The position numbers and the translations under genes were made by a program. DNA of 64,000 nt from Bradyrhizobium retamae (GTDB lineage Bacteria; Pseudomonadota; Alphaproteobacteria; Rhizobiales; Xanthobacteraceae), in the NCBI RefSeq assembly GCF_001440415.1, contig NZ_LLYA01000160.1, positions 1-64,000 of the forward strand, written 5' to 3'. Below are positions 1 to 8,132 of the stretch, piece after piece; position 1 is the first letter of the stretch; each line of letters opens with the position of its first letter. The notes below the pieces were generated by a model. It worked only from the letters and a program-made list of their open reading frames with translations. It was not told the DNA's origin and searched no databases.

Positions 1-415
1 ATATTCCGCTTTCGTTCTCACCCAAATCAGTCGCATAACTCCGCCCGTCTCACGGCAGATGAGGGGCGTTGGCGATCGTCACGAACGTGCGGTGAGATGC
101 GATGGACGCGGAATGCGCAAGACGTAGGCGCAGGAAGCGTACGGCGAAGTCGTGTGGTCCTGGCGTCGCGGTGCTGGCGTTAAGTCCTTAAGAAGCGAAG
201 CTTCTCGGGGGCGACGGAGGCAAAAGAGCCGTTCTCCGGGGAGAGTACGAAGTAAGCCGTAAAGCCATTGCGCAGGGAAGGCCGGGACGCTCCCGCTGTA
301 CCTGTATGCTCGTGTGCGTTTTCTTTCGCGCACTTTGCACACGAGACCGCGGGTGCGGCGCGCACCCGGTCTTCCCTGTGCCCTCTGAACGAGAGGGTGG
401 GAAGTTGATAGCAAA
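1..415. repeat. Hairpin-rich dispersed repeat (Bradyrhizobium type)
   Basis: No credible gene lies here. The right half is a chain of hairpins: 191-205 (6-bp stem, GAA loop), 233-244, 283-295 (5-bp stem, CGC loop), 309-345 (9-bp stem), 345-371 (GACCG and GGTGCG paired with CGCACC and CGGTC) and 371-404 (two stacked 6-bp stems, CTTCCC/GGGAAG and CCCTCT/AGAGGG). The minus strand yields short frames containing the peptide EGTGKTGCAPHPRSRVQ. I recall near-identical peptides as spurious hypothetical proteins repeated through Bradyrhizobium and Rhodopseudomonas genomes, which marks this as a multicopy element. The stem-loop content suggests either a structured RNA or a miniature palindromic element. 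Its boundaries are uncertain and it may begin upstream of the window. Confidence 0.65.
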
Positions 416-455
416 GCTCGGGCACAGTGTGTCGCGAGAACGCGAACGCATACTC

Positions 456-502
456 CGTCGTCGTCACCTGCGAAAGTGGATGACCCAGTATTCCAGAGAC
501 GT
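456..502. repeat. Short dispersed intergenic repeat
   Basis: This is a short repeat of the type with CCTGCGAAAG followed by GGATGACCCAGTATTCCAGA. I recall closely similar units scattered between genes of Bradyrhizobium and Rhodopseudomonas. It lies directly after the hairpin-rich element and before another palindromic unit, so three repeats sit in a row. Confidence 0.5.
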
Positions 503-528
503 CAGTGATTCAACAGAGAAGCCGCGGC

Positions 529-597
529 GTACTGGATCCCCCGCTGGAGTCTGTCATCGGGCTCGCCGAAGGCGAGACCCGGTGGCGGGGGATGACA
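529..597. repeat. Palindromic intergenic repeat
   Basis: The outer arms CCCCCGC (538-544) and GCGGGGG (585-591) are perfect inverted repeats. An inner imperfect hairpin with a GAA loop lies at about 560-580. The unit sits just beyond the 3' end of the minus-strand MFS gene, so its transcript could form a stem downstream of that stop codon. Confidence 0.6.
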
Positions 598-618
598 AAT
601 GCATGCGATTATTCGCCC

Positions 619-2004
619 TCACTCCCGCACGCGCGTCAGCAGCGCCAGGCCCGCGACGAAGAACACCACCAGCAGCGCCATGCCGGCCTTCTGGCTTGCC
701 GTCACGGCCGTGATCGCGCCGATCAGGAGCGGACCGATGAACGACGTCACCTTTCCGGTCAGCGCGAACAATCCAAAGTATTGCGCGATGCGATCCTTCG
801 GCGCGAGGCGGATCAGCAGCGTGCGCGAAGCCGCCTGCAGCGGGCCGCCGGCCGCGCCGATCAGGCACCCGAGCACGAGATAGGCGCGCTCGGCGGCGCC
901 GGAAAACAGCGCGCCGCCCGGAACCGGTGGCGCGACCTTCACGAACAGGATCGAATCCTTGTCGACCAGCAAGATCGCGGCGAGCGCAAGCAGCAGGATC
1001 GTGAGGCTGCCGGCGATGACGCGCTTGGGTCCGAGCCTGTCGTCGAGCTTGCCGCCAAGCCACGCGCCGAAGGTGCCCGCGATCGCCAGCAAAATTCCAA
1101 ACGTCCCGATCTCGATCGTGTGCCAGCCGAAAGTGCCGGCGGCGTAGATGCCGCCGAAGGCAAACAGCGACACCAGCCCGTCGGTATAGATCATGTTGGC
1201 GAGCAGGAACGTCGCCATCGGTTTCTGCTTCGGCAATTCGCCGAGCGTTCGCCTGAGCCCGCTCAATCCTTCGCGCACGGCCTCGCGGATCGGGCGCTTG
1301 GCCGGATAATCCGGCGTGAGCAGGAACATCGGCGTCACGAAAATGAGGAACCAGATGCCGGTCAAGGGACCGGTGATGCGATCGCCCTGGTGCGTGACCG
1401 GATCGAGACCAAACAATGGCGCGAGGCCGAACAGTGTACGCCCGGTCTCGGGACTGGCCGCCAGAAAGCCGAGCACGAGGATGAGGCTGAGGATGCCGCC
1501 GATATAACCGGTCGCCCATCCGGTCCCGGACAACCGCCCGATTCTGTCCGGCGGCACCAGCGTCGGCATCATCGCATTGTTGAAGACGGTGGCGAATTCG
1601 ACCCCGATGCTCGCAATCGCATAGGCCAACAGCAGTGGCGGGATGACGCTCGGGTCGCCCGGCTTTCCGAACCACATCAGGCAAGAGCCGATCACCAAAA
1701 GCGACCCGAAGCCGGCGATCCACGGCTTGCGGCGGCCGCTGGCGTCGGCGATGGCACCCAACACCGGCGACAGCAGCGCGATCATCAGGCCGGCGGCGGC
1801 GGTGGCGAATCCCCACAGCGCCTGCCCCCTCGCCGGATCCGGCGCGACGAAGCCTGCGAAATAGGGCGCGAAGACAAACGTGGTGATCAGCGTGAAGTAA
1901 GGCTGCGCGGCCCAATCGAAGAAGATCCAGCTCACGACGGCAGCGCGGCGCGGATATGCCCTTGGAATCTCGGCGCCAACTGCCTCGGAAGCGATCACCG
2001 CCAT
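619..2004 (-). CDS. MFS transporter, UMF1 / Atg22-like family
   Basis: This is a 461-residue integral membrane carrier of the inner membrane; its substrate is unknown. Near the N-terminus the segment WIFFDWAAQPYFTLITTFVF matches the signature of the UMF1 (Atg22-like) branch of the major facilitator superfamily. About twelve hydrophobic segments follow. The open frame extends upstream to 2139, but that extension is basic and not membrane-like; the ATG at 2004 (MAVIASEAVG) gives a short cytoplasmic tail before the first helix. The gene is divergent from gamma-glutamyltransferase across about 130 bases. Family placement is fairly secure, but no transported compound can be inferred. Confidence 0.85.
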   Translation of the reverse strand: MAVIASEAVGAEIPRAYPRRAAVVSWIFFDWAAQPYFTLITTFVFAPYFAGFVAPDPARGQALWGFATAAAGLMIALLSPVLGAIADASGRRKPWIAGFGSLLVIGSCLMWFGKPGDPSVIPPLLLAYAIASIGVEFATVFNNAMMPTLVPPDRIGRLSGTGWATGYIGGILSLILVLGFLAASPETGRTLFGLAPLFGLDPVTHQGDRITGPLTGIWFLIFVTPMFLLTPDYPAKRPIREAVREGLSGLRRTLGELPKQKPMATFLLANMIYTDGLVSLFAFGGIYAAGTFGWHTIEIGTFGILLAIAGTFGAWLGGKLDDRLGPKRVIAGSLTILLLALAAILLVDKDSILFVKVAPPVPGGALFSGAAERAYLVLGCLIGAAGGPLQAASRTLLIRLAPKDRIAQYFGLFALTGKVTSFIGPLLIGAITAVTASQKAGMALLVVFFVAGLALLTRVRE

Positions 2005-2132
2005 GCCGGATATTTCCTTCAAAAGTCTCGCGAAGCGTTTTGCGTGCCGAAGCCGAACCCATATAGCATGCGTCACCAACGCTGGCGCTGTTGCCCACGC
2101 GCCACACAGGCTCAAACTGCGGCGGATTTTCG

Positions 2133-3872
2133 ATGACAATCTTTCAAATCAGCCGGCGCAAGGCGATTGCCGCAATCGCGCTGGTATTCGCCTGCGGCAC
2201 CACCGCCTTTGCACAGGAACGCCGCTTTTATTCGCCGGACCTCTCCGCCGTTCGCTCCATTCCAGCCGAGCACGGCATGGTGGTCGCCCAGGAAAGGATC
2301 GCGGCGGAAGTCGGCGCCGACATTCTCCGGCAAGGCGGCAACGCGGTTGATGCCGCGGTCGCCACCGGCTTTGCGCTTGCCGTCACCTATCCGCGCGCCG
2401 GAAACATCGGCGGCGGCGGCTTCATGGTGATCCATTCGGCCGAGCGCAATGAAGACGTCGCCATCGACTATCGCGAGACCGCACCGGCCGCGACCACGCG
2501 CGATATCTTTCTGGGATCGGACGGCAAGCCCGATACCGACAAGTCGCGCAATTCCGCGCTTGGTATCGGCGTGCCCGGCACTGTGGCCGGATTGACGCTG
2601 GCGCTGGAGAAATACGGCTCCGGCCGCTTCACGCTCGCGCAAATCCTCAAGCCCGCCATCGAGCTCGCACGAGACGGTTTCGTGATCGCCGACGACACCG
2701 CCGACACGCTGCCCGACCTGTATCGCCGGATGGCGCGCTGGCCGAACTCAGCCAAGGCGTTCTCCCGTGACGACCGCACGGCGCTGCGAGAGGGCGACCG
2801 TCTGATTCAGGCCGATCTCGCGGCAACGCTGTCGGCGATTGCCGAGCAGGGACCGCGCGGATTTTACCAGGGGTCGGTCGCCGAACGGCTGGCAAAAGCC
2901 GTCCGCGATGCCGGCGGCATCATGACGGCGGACGATCTCAAATCCTACGAGTCGGTGATCCGTAGCCCCGTGCGCGGCAGTTATCGCGGCTACGAGATCG
3001 TCTCGATGCCGCTGCCCTCGTCCGGCGGCACGGTGCTACTGGAAGCGCTGAACATTCTCGAAGGGTTTGCGATGGCGGACATGAAGCAGGGCTCGGCGCC
3101 TTCGTTGCATGTCATGATCGAGGCCATGAAGCGCGCTTACGCCGACCGGGCGCGCTATCTCGGCGATCCCGCCTTCGTCAATGCACCGGCGAATATCCTG
3201 ATCGCGAAGGATTACGCGGCGAAGCAACGCGCCAGCATCGACCTTGCGCGCGCTACGCCCGCCGACGCGTTATCCGTGAGCCTGCCGCGCGAGGGCAGCA
3301 ATACCACGCATTATTCCGTCGTCGACGCCGCCGGCAATGCCGTCAGCAACACCTATACGCTGAATTTTTCCTATGGGGTCGGCCTCGTCGCCGATGGCAC
3401 CGGCGTGCTGCTCAACAACGAACTCGACGACTTCACCGCGGCACCCGGCGCGGCGAACGCGTTCGGCCTGGTCGGCTTCGAAGCCAATTTGCCGGGCCCG
3501 GGCAAAAGGCCGCTGTCGTCGATGTCGCCCACCATCGTGCTGAAGGACGGCAAGCCGGTGCTGGTGACGGGTTCGCCGGGCGGCAGCCGCATCATTTCAG
3601 CCGTGCTGCAGGTCGTGGTCAACGTGCTCGATTACAAGATGGACGTCGCCACCGCCGTGGCCGCACCCCGGCTGCACCATCAATGGATGCCAGACGTGGT
3701 GCGCGTGGAGCGCGGCTTTCCGCAGGAAACGCTGGATGCGCTAAAGGAGAAGGGCCATCAGCTGATCGAGCCGCTCGGCCAGACGTCGGCCAATTCGATC
3801 GCCGTCACGCCCAACGGCCTGATCGGCGCCCCCGATCCGCGGACGAGAGGGGCGGCGGCGGCAGGGCATTAA
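2133..3872 (+). CDS. ggt: Gamma-glutamyltransferase (glutathione hydrolase)
   Basis: This 579-residue periplasmic enzyme of the N-terminal nucleophile family cleaves or transfers the gamma-glutamyl group of glutathione. The precursor self-cleaves before the catalytic threonine. The motif NTTHYSVVD places that threonine at residue 391 with the chosen start. The oxyanion segment PLSSMSPTIVL and the C-terminal GSPGGSRI region are also present. The ATG at 2133 gives a signal peptide with SRRK followed by a hydrophobic stretch ending in TAFAQ, which is Tat-like; the open frame extends to 2091 but adds no plausible signal. Length and motif order are normal for the family. Confidence 0.93.
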   Translation: MTIFQISRRKAIAAIALVFACGTTAFAQERRFYSPDLSAVRSIPAEHGMVVAQERIAAEVGADILRQGGNAVDAAVATGFALAVTYPRAGNIGGGGFMVIHSAERNEDVAIDYRETAPAATTRDIFLGSDGKPDTDKSRNSALGIGVPGTVAGLTLALEKYGSGRFTLAQILKPAIELARDGFVIADDTADTLPDLYRRMARWPNSAKAFSRDDRTALREGDRLIQADLAATLSAIAEQGPRGFYQGSVAERLAKAVRDAGGIMTADDLKSYESVIRSPVRGSYRGYEIVSMPLPSSGGTVLLEALNILEGFAMADMKQGSAPSLHVMIEAMKRAYADRARYLGDPAFVNAPANILIAKDYAAKQRASIDLARATPADALSVSLPREGSNTTHYSVVDAAGNAVSNTYTLNFSYGVGLVADGTGVLLNNELDDFTAAPGAANAFGLVGFEANLPGPGKRPLSSMSPTIVLKDGKPVLVTGSPGGSRIISAVLQVVVNVLDYKMDVATAVAAPRLHHQWMPDVVRVERGFPQETLDALKEKGHQLIEPLGQTSANSIAVTPNGLIGAPDPRTRGAAAAGH

Positions 3873-3922
3873 AGAACGGTGCGTCGCTGACGTAGTATGC
3901 TTCATTCGCAGGAGATTTTCAG

Positions 3923-4807
3923 ATGACATCCCTCAAAGGCAAGACGTTGTTCATTTCCGGCGCCAGTCGCGGCATTGGGCTGGCGATTGCGCTTCGCGCC
4001 GCGCGTGACGGCGCCAATGTCGCGATTGCGGCGAAGACCGCCGAGCCGCATCCGAAACTCAAGGGCACGATCTACACCGCGGCGGAAGAAGTTCGCGCCG
4101 CGGGCGGCAAGGCGCTGCCGGTGCTGTGCGACATCCGCGACGAGGCGCAGGTGATGGCGGCGGTCGAGCAGACCGTCGCCGAATTCGGCGGCATCGATAT
4201 CTGCGTCAACAACGCCAGCGCCATCAGCCTGACCAACTCGCAAGCAACCGACATGAAGCGGTTCGACCTGATGATGGATATCAACACCCGCGGCACGTTC
4301 ATGGTGTCGAAATACTGCATTCCGCATCTGAAGAAGGCGAAAAACCCGCACATCCTGATGCTGTCGCCGCCGCTCGACATGAAGACGAAATGGTTCGAGC
4401 ATTCCACCGCGTACACGATGGCCAAGTTCGGCATGAGCATGTGCGTGCTGGGCTTGTCGGGTGAGTTGAAATCCGCTGGCGTCGCCGTCAACGCGCTATG
4501 GCCGCGTACCACCATCGCCACCGCCGCGGTCGGCAACCTGCTCGGCGGCGAGGCAATGATCCGCGCCAGCCGCACGCCCGTGATCATGGGTGACGCCGCG
4601 CACGCGATCCTGACCAGGCCAGCGCGGGAATTCACAGGACAGTTCTGCATCGACGACAAGGTGCTGTACGCGTCCGGCGTCAGGGATTTCGAGCGCTACC
4701 GCGTCGATCGGTCCGTGCCGTTGATGTCGGATTTCTTCGTCCCCGACGACGACGTGCCGCCGCCCGGCGTCTCGGTGCAGGCGCTGCCCTCGGTCGGCGC
4801 CGCGTAG
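3923..4807 (+). CDS. SDR family NAD(P)-dependent oxidoreductase (HSDL2-like)
   Basis: This 294-residue cytoplasmic short-chain dehydrogenase/reductase has a Rossmann fold. The cofactor loop SGASRGIG lies at residues 12-19. A VNNAS motif is present and the catalytic YTMAK gives Tyr164 and Lys168. The segment after residue 40 (AKTAEPHPKLKGTIYTAAEE) and LSPPLDM near 150 resemble the hydroxysteroid dehydrogenase-like 2 group, here without its sterol-carrier domain. A CAGGAG ribosome binding site precedes the ATG. It lies 50 bases downstream of ggt on the same strand and converges with the next gene. The substrate cannot be told. Confidence 0.88.
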   Translation: MTSLKGKTLFISGASRGIGLAIALRAARDGANVAIAAKTAEPHPKLKGTIYTAAEEVRAAGGKALPVLCDIRDEAQVMAAVEQTVAEFGGIDICVNNASAISLTNSQATDMKRFDLMMDINTRGTFMVSKYCIPHLKKAKNPHILMLSPPLDMKTKWFEHSTAYTMAKFGMSMCVLGLSGELKSAGVAVNALWPRTTIATAAVGNLLGGEAMIRASRTPVIMGDAAHAILTRPAREFTGQFCIDDKVLYASGVRDFERYRVDRSVPLMSDFFVPDDDVPPPGVSVQALPSVGAA

Positions 4808-4852
4808 ACGTCGCGCTAGAAGTGAACACCGACAGCAATGACGGAGGAGATG

Positions 4853-5518
4853 TCACCGCCCGACCACATACGGCCCGCCCTTTTCCAGCGCGCGCGCATA
4901 TGCCGGCCGCGCGTGGATGCCTTCGAGAAACGCCATCGCTTTGGGATGGCCCTGCTCCAGCCCGCCGCGCGCCGCGGCCGCTTCCAGGGGAAAGCTCATC
5001 TGGATATCGGCGGCGGTGAATTCATTGCCGGCGAACCATTCGCTCTTGCCGAGCTCACTCTCCCAGTAATCCATGTGCTGCTTGAGCTGCGGATTGACCA
5101 GGGTAGTCAGCGCCGTGTTGGAGACCTTGCGCACCAGCGGCCGCAGCAGTGCTGGCGCACGCTTCGGCATCAGCGTGAACAGCAGCTTCAAAAGCAGCGG
5201 CGACATGGCGGAGCCTTCCGCATAGTGCAGCCAATAGGTGTAGCGCAGCCGCTCCGGCGTGTTCGGTGGCGGGATCAGGCGACCATTGCCATAGGTGCCG
5301 ACGATGTATTCGCAGATCGCGCCGGACTCGGCGATGGTATTGCCGTTGTCGGTGATGACGGGCGATTTGCCGAGCGGGTGAATGGCGCGCAGTTCCTTCG
5401 GCGCGCGCATGTCCGGCTGGCGCTGATAGCGGACGATCTCGTAAGCGACGCCGAGCTCTTCGAGAAGCCAGAGCACGCGTTGGGAGCGTGAGTTGTTGAG
5501 ATGATGAACCGTCAGCAT
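4853..5518 (-). CDS. Glutathione S-transferase family protein
   Basis: This 221-residue cytoplasmic protein has an N-terminal thioredoxin-like domain and a C-terminal helical domain. The start LTVHHLNNSRSQRVLWLLEE holds the usual glutathione-activating serine region. PLGKSPVI carries the cis-proline and ESGAICEYI the glutathione gamma-glutamyl contact. The frame opens at 5593, but the ATG at 5518 gives the normal GST N-terminus. The gene is divergent from a DUF2239 gene, and the shared promoter has an inverted repeat at 5598-5635. The usual role is conjugating electrophiles to glutathione or reducing peroxides; the specific substrate is unknown. Confidence 0.9.
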   Translation of the reverse strand: MLTVHHLNNSRSQRVLWLLEELGVAYEIVRYQRQPDMRAPKELRAIHPLGKSPVITDNGNTIAESGAICEYIVGTYGNGRLIPPPNTPERLRYTYWLHYAEGSAMSPLLLKLLFTLMPKRAPALLRPLVRKVSNTALTTLVNPQLKQHMDYWESELGKSEWFAGNEFTAADIQMSFPLEAAAARGGLEQGHPKAMAFLEGIHARPAYARALEKGGPYVVGR

Positions 5519-5597
5519 GGCGTCCCCCTGGAGTTGGCGTGGCGTTGGTGCCAGCCGGGGGATGGAAAGTCGAGACGGCCTGAGCCATGTCATATTT

Positions 5598-5639
5598 TAC
5601 CCGGAGGATATTGACGTCCGAAATTTATCCGGGTACATA
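5598..5639 (+). promoter_or_regulatory. Candidate promoter with overlapping inverted-repeat operator
   Basis: TTGACG at 5611-5616 and TACATA at 5634-5639 are 17 bases apart and read toward the DUF2239 gene. The arms TACCCGGA (5598-5605) and TCCGGGTA (5628-5635) form a perfect inverted repeat with a 22-base spacer that brackets the -35 and touches the -10. The geometry suits a repressor site, possibly acting on the divergent GST gene too. No regulator gene is adjacent. Confidence 0.5.
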
Positions 5640-5668
5640 TAACGCGCCGAAAATCCAGAGTATCTCCA

Positions 5669-6280
5669 ATGGCTGCCCCGTCTCGCCCCCTGTTCACAGC
5701 CTTCATCGGCCCGCAACGCCTGGCGGCCGGCCCGCTCGCCGAGGTCGCGCTGGCGGTCATGCAGGCCTCCCGCAGGCCCGCAGTGCTGCCGATCATCATA
5801 TTCAACGACGCGACCGGCCAACCGATCGATCTCGACCTTCGGGGGGCCGAGAGCGACGTTATTGCCCGTCTGCCGCAACCGGCCTCGCCTCCGGAAGTCG
5901 AAGCCGACGAGGCTGCTGCGGCGATTGAGCCGCGCGGACGGGGGCGGCCCAAGCTCGGCGTGGTAGCGCGCGAGGTGACGCTGTTGCCGCGCCATTGGGT
6001 ATGGCTCGGGGCGCAGCCCGGCGGAGCGTCGGTGGCGTTGCGCAAGCTCGTCGACGAGGCGCGCCGCGCCAATGGCGATGCGGATCGCGCCCGCGCGGCA
6101 AGGGATGCCGCCTACCGCTTCATGTCGGTGATGGCCGGCAATCTCGCCGACTTCGAGGAAGCCTCGCGGGCGTTGTTCGCCGATGACCGGCGGCGCTTCG
6201 TCGCTCTGGTCGCCGGCTGGCCCGACGATATCCGCGACCACGTCGTCAAGCTGGCCTTCAGCGATCGCGCCGAGCCATAG
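5669..6280 (+). CDS. DUF2239 family protein
   Basis: This 203-residue soluble protein has no known function. It begins with a compact domain (FTAFIGPQRLAAGPLAEVALAV), passes through a charged linker with RGRGRPKLG near residue 90, then has VTLLPRHWVWLGAQPGGASVALRKLV and a basic helical C-terminal half. This layout is what I remember of DUF2239. The RGRPKLG segment resembles an AT-hook, and the LLPRHW.WL.. QPGGAS.ALR stretch is typical of the family, so nucleic-acid binding is possible but unproven. A perfect 11-bp stem-loop overlaps its stop codon. Confidence 0.8.
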   Translation: MAAPSRPLFTAFIGPQRLAAGPLAEVALAVMQASRRPAVLPIIIFNDATGQPIDLDLRGAESDVIARLPQPASPPEVEADEAAAAIEPRGRGRPKLGVVAREVTLLPRHWVWLGAQPGGASVALRKLVDEARRANGDADRARAARDAAYRFMSVMAGNLADFEEASRALFADDRRRFVALVAGWPDDIRDHVVKLAFSDRAEP

Positions 6281-6290
6281 GCGCGATCGC
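6261..6290 (+). terminator. Stem-loop over the DUF2239 stop codon
   Basis: GCGATCGCGCC (6261-6271) pairs perfectly with GGCGCGATCGC (6280-6290) across an 8-base loop that holds the TAG stop at 6278-6280. No T-run follows, so this is not a classical intrinsic terminator. It may act as an RNA 3'-end stabiliser or a Rho-associated pause. Confidence 0.45.
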
Positions 6291-6415
6291 CCTTCAGCCG
6301 AATCTCCAAAAGTCCCTCGCCCGCCACGCATTCCACAATATTACGATCATCATGATACTGTGGACGCGCCGGCTGCCTTGCGCCAAAATGCGCCAAAACG
6401 TCCAAGGAGAGTGCC

Positions 6416-7021
6416 GTGAGTTCAAATCCGCAATTCCTGTTCGATTTCGGCAGCCCCAACGCCTTCCTCAGCCATGAAGCGATTCCAGCGATCGAAAAGC
6501 GCACCGGTGCAAGGTTCGAATATGTGCCGATCCTGCTCGGCGGCATCTTCAAGGCCACCAACAACAAGTCGCCTGCCGAAACGCTCGCCGGCATCAAGAA
6601 CAAGCGCGAATTCCACGCGCTGGAAACCGAACGCTTCCTGAAGCGCTTCGGGGTCAAGCCCTATGTCTGGAACCCATTCTTCCCGGTCAACACGCTGAAT
6701 CTGATGCGTGCGGCGGTGGCAGCCCAGTTCGAGGGCGTGTTCGAGAAATATGTCGATGCTGCGTTCCACCACATGTGGGTCGAGCCGAAGAAGATGGATG
6801 ATCCCGAAGTCGCAGCCAAGGCGCTAACCTCGTCCGGCCTGGATGCTGCCAAGCTGCTGGCGCGATCGCAGGATGCGGATGTAAAGGCCAGGCTGATCGA
6901 GAATACGCAAAACGCGGTCGATCGTGGCGCGTTCGGCTCGCCGACGTTCTTCGTCGGCAAGGAAATGTTCTTCGGCAAGGAACAACTTCGCGAAGTCGAG
7001 GAAATGATTTCGGGGAAGTAG
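6416..7021 (+). CDS. 2-hydroxychromene-2-carboxylate isomerase family (DsbA-like fold)
   Basis: This 201-residue cytoplasmic protein is of the DsbA/kappa-GST fold. The N-terminal LFDFGSPNAFLS carries the serine (Ser13) that binds glutathione in hydroxychromene carboxylate isomerases; the CxxC of oxidoreductases is missing. GSPTFFVG near residue 178 holds the cis-proline loop. The start is GTG at 6416, with AAGGAGAG just upstream. In naphthalene degradation this family isomerises 2-hydroxychromene-2-carboxylate, but no ring-degradation genes are nearby here, so a general glutathione-dependent isomerase role is safer. Confidence 0.85.
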   Translation: MSSNPQFLFDFGSPNAFLSHEAIPAIEKRTGARFEYVPILLGGIFKATNNKSPAETLAGIKNKREFHALETERFLKRFGVKPYVWNPFFPVNTLNLMRAAVAAQFEGVFEKYVDAAFHHMWVEPKKMDDPEVAAKALTSSGLDAAKLLARSQDADVKARLIENTQNAVDRGAFGSPTFFVGKEMFFGKEQLREVEEMISGK

Positions 7022-7046
7022 CTGCCCAGATCAGACCACATGGTAG

Positions 7047-7124
7047 GCAAGCGAATGGTGAGTAGCGAATAGCGAATAGTTGGGAGTAGATTGCAGCCGG
7101 CATCTTCCTACTCGCTATTCGCCC
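7047..7124. repeat. Palindromic repeat, GAATAGCGAAT family
   Basis: GAGTAGCGAATAGCGAATAG on the left is mirrored by CTACTCGCTATTCGCC on the right. A second member of the same family is at 16694-16752. It lies between two co-directional genes. Confidence 0.6.
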
Positions 7125-7156
7125 GTTCCAAAATCAACAGTAAGGAAAGTTGATAC

Positions 7157-8080
7157 ATGCGTATTCTCGTGGTCGGGGCCGGCGCCATCGGCGGCTATTT
7201 CGGCGGCAGGCTGCTTCAGGCAGGAAACGACGTGACGTTCCTGGTCCGGCCGAAGCGCGCATCCGAACTCGCAAGCGCCGGTCTCGTCATCAGGAGCCCC
7301 GCCGGCGATGTGACGCTCGAGAACCCGCCGACCGTGCAGGCCGACAAACTCGCCGAGACATTCGACGTTGTGCTGTTGAGCTGCAAGGCGTTCGACCTGG
7401 AGGATGCGATCAAATCTTTTGCTCCTGCGGTCGGGCCGCAAACCGCAATCATCCCGCTGCTCAACGGCATGCTGCACCTCAACGTGCTGGACAAGAAATT
7501 CGGGCCCGACCGCGTGCTCGGCGGTCTCTGCGCGATCGCGGTGACGCTCAACGAGGCCCGCGAGGTGGTCCAGCTCGCGCCGATGCAATCGCTAAACATT
7601 GGCGAGCGCGACGGCTCGATGTCGGATCGTGTGCGCGCGATTGCAAAAGTGTTCGACAGCGGCAAGTTCGGCGCCGTAGCCAGCGAACACATCATGCGGG
7701 ACATGTGGGAGAAGTGGGTTTTCCTTGCTTCGCTCGCAGCCTCCACCTGCCTGATGCGCACCTCAGTCGGCAACATCCTGGCGGTGGCCGGCGGCAAGGA
7801 TTTTCTGCTCGGCATGCTCGATGAATGCAGCGCGATTGCAAAGGCGTCGGGCTACGAGCCGACGGGACCGTTCTTCCAGCGTACCAGCGGCTTGTTGACC
7901 ACCGAGGGCTCGCCGATGACCGCCTCGATGTTCCGCGACATCAAGGCGGGACTGCCCGTGGAAGCCGATCATGTGATCGGCGATCTCGTGGCACGCGCCG
8001 ACGCGGCGAAGATTCCGGTTCCGAAGCTGCGCATCGCCTATACGCATCTCAAAGCGTATGAGAAGCAGCGGGCCGCGTAA
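7157..8080 (+). CDS. panE: 2-dehydropantoate 2-reductase (ketopantoate reductase)
   Basis: This 307-residue cytoplasmic enzyme of the ApbA/PanE family reduces 2-dehydropantoate to pantoate with NADPH for coenzyme A synthesis. The nucleotide-binding loop GAGAIGG is at residues 7-13. SCKAFDL near 77 is the conserved lysine region, and EKWVFLASLAAST near 190 begins the C-terminal helical domain with its substrate lysine. AAGGAAAG precedes the ATG. Paralogues of this family act on other 2-keto acids, so the exact substrate is likely but not certain. No other pan gene is adjacent. Confidence 0.85.
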   Translation: MRILVVGAGAIGGYFGGRLLQAGNDVTFLVRPKRASELASAGLVIRSPAGDVTLENPPTVQADKLAETFDVVLLSCKAFDLEDAIKSFAPAVGPQTAIIPLLNGMLHLNVLDKKFGPDRVLGGLCAIAVTLNEAREVVQLAPMQSLNIGERDGSMSDRVRAIAKVFDSGKFGAVASEHIMRDMWEKWVFLASLAASTCLMRTSVGNILAVAGGKDFLLGMLDECSAIAKASGYEPTGPFFQRTSGLLTTEGSPMTASMFRDIKAGLPVEADHVIGDLVARADAAKIPVPKLRIAYTHLKAYEKQRAA

Positions 8081-8132
8081 CCATTCGACTCTATCTCCGT
8101 CGTTCCTGCGAAAGCAAGGGACGACGAGCCAC

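Noticed and set aside
180..467. Small minus-strand frames in the hairpin repeat
   Set aside because: Several overlapping frames exist, all low-complexity and built from the repeat; I regard them as spurious proteins that recur with the repeat.
505..2136. 543-codon plus-strand open frame opposite the MFS gene
   Set aside because: Its translation is rich in Arg, Gln and Asp without any domain, typical of antisense frames in GC-rich genes; the minus strand encodes a clear membrane carrier.
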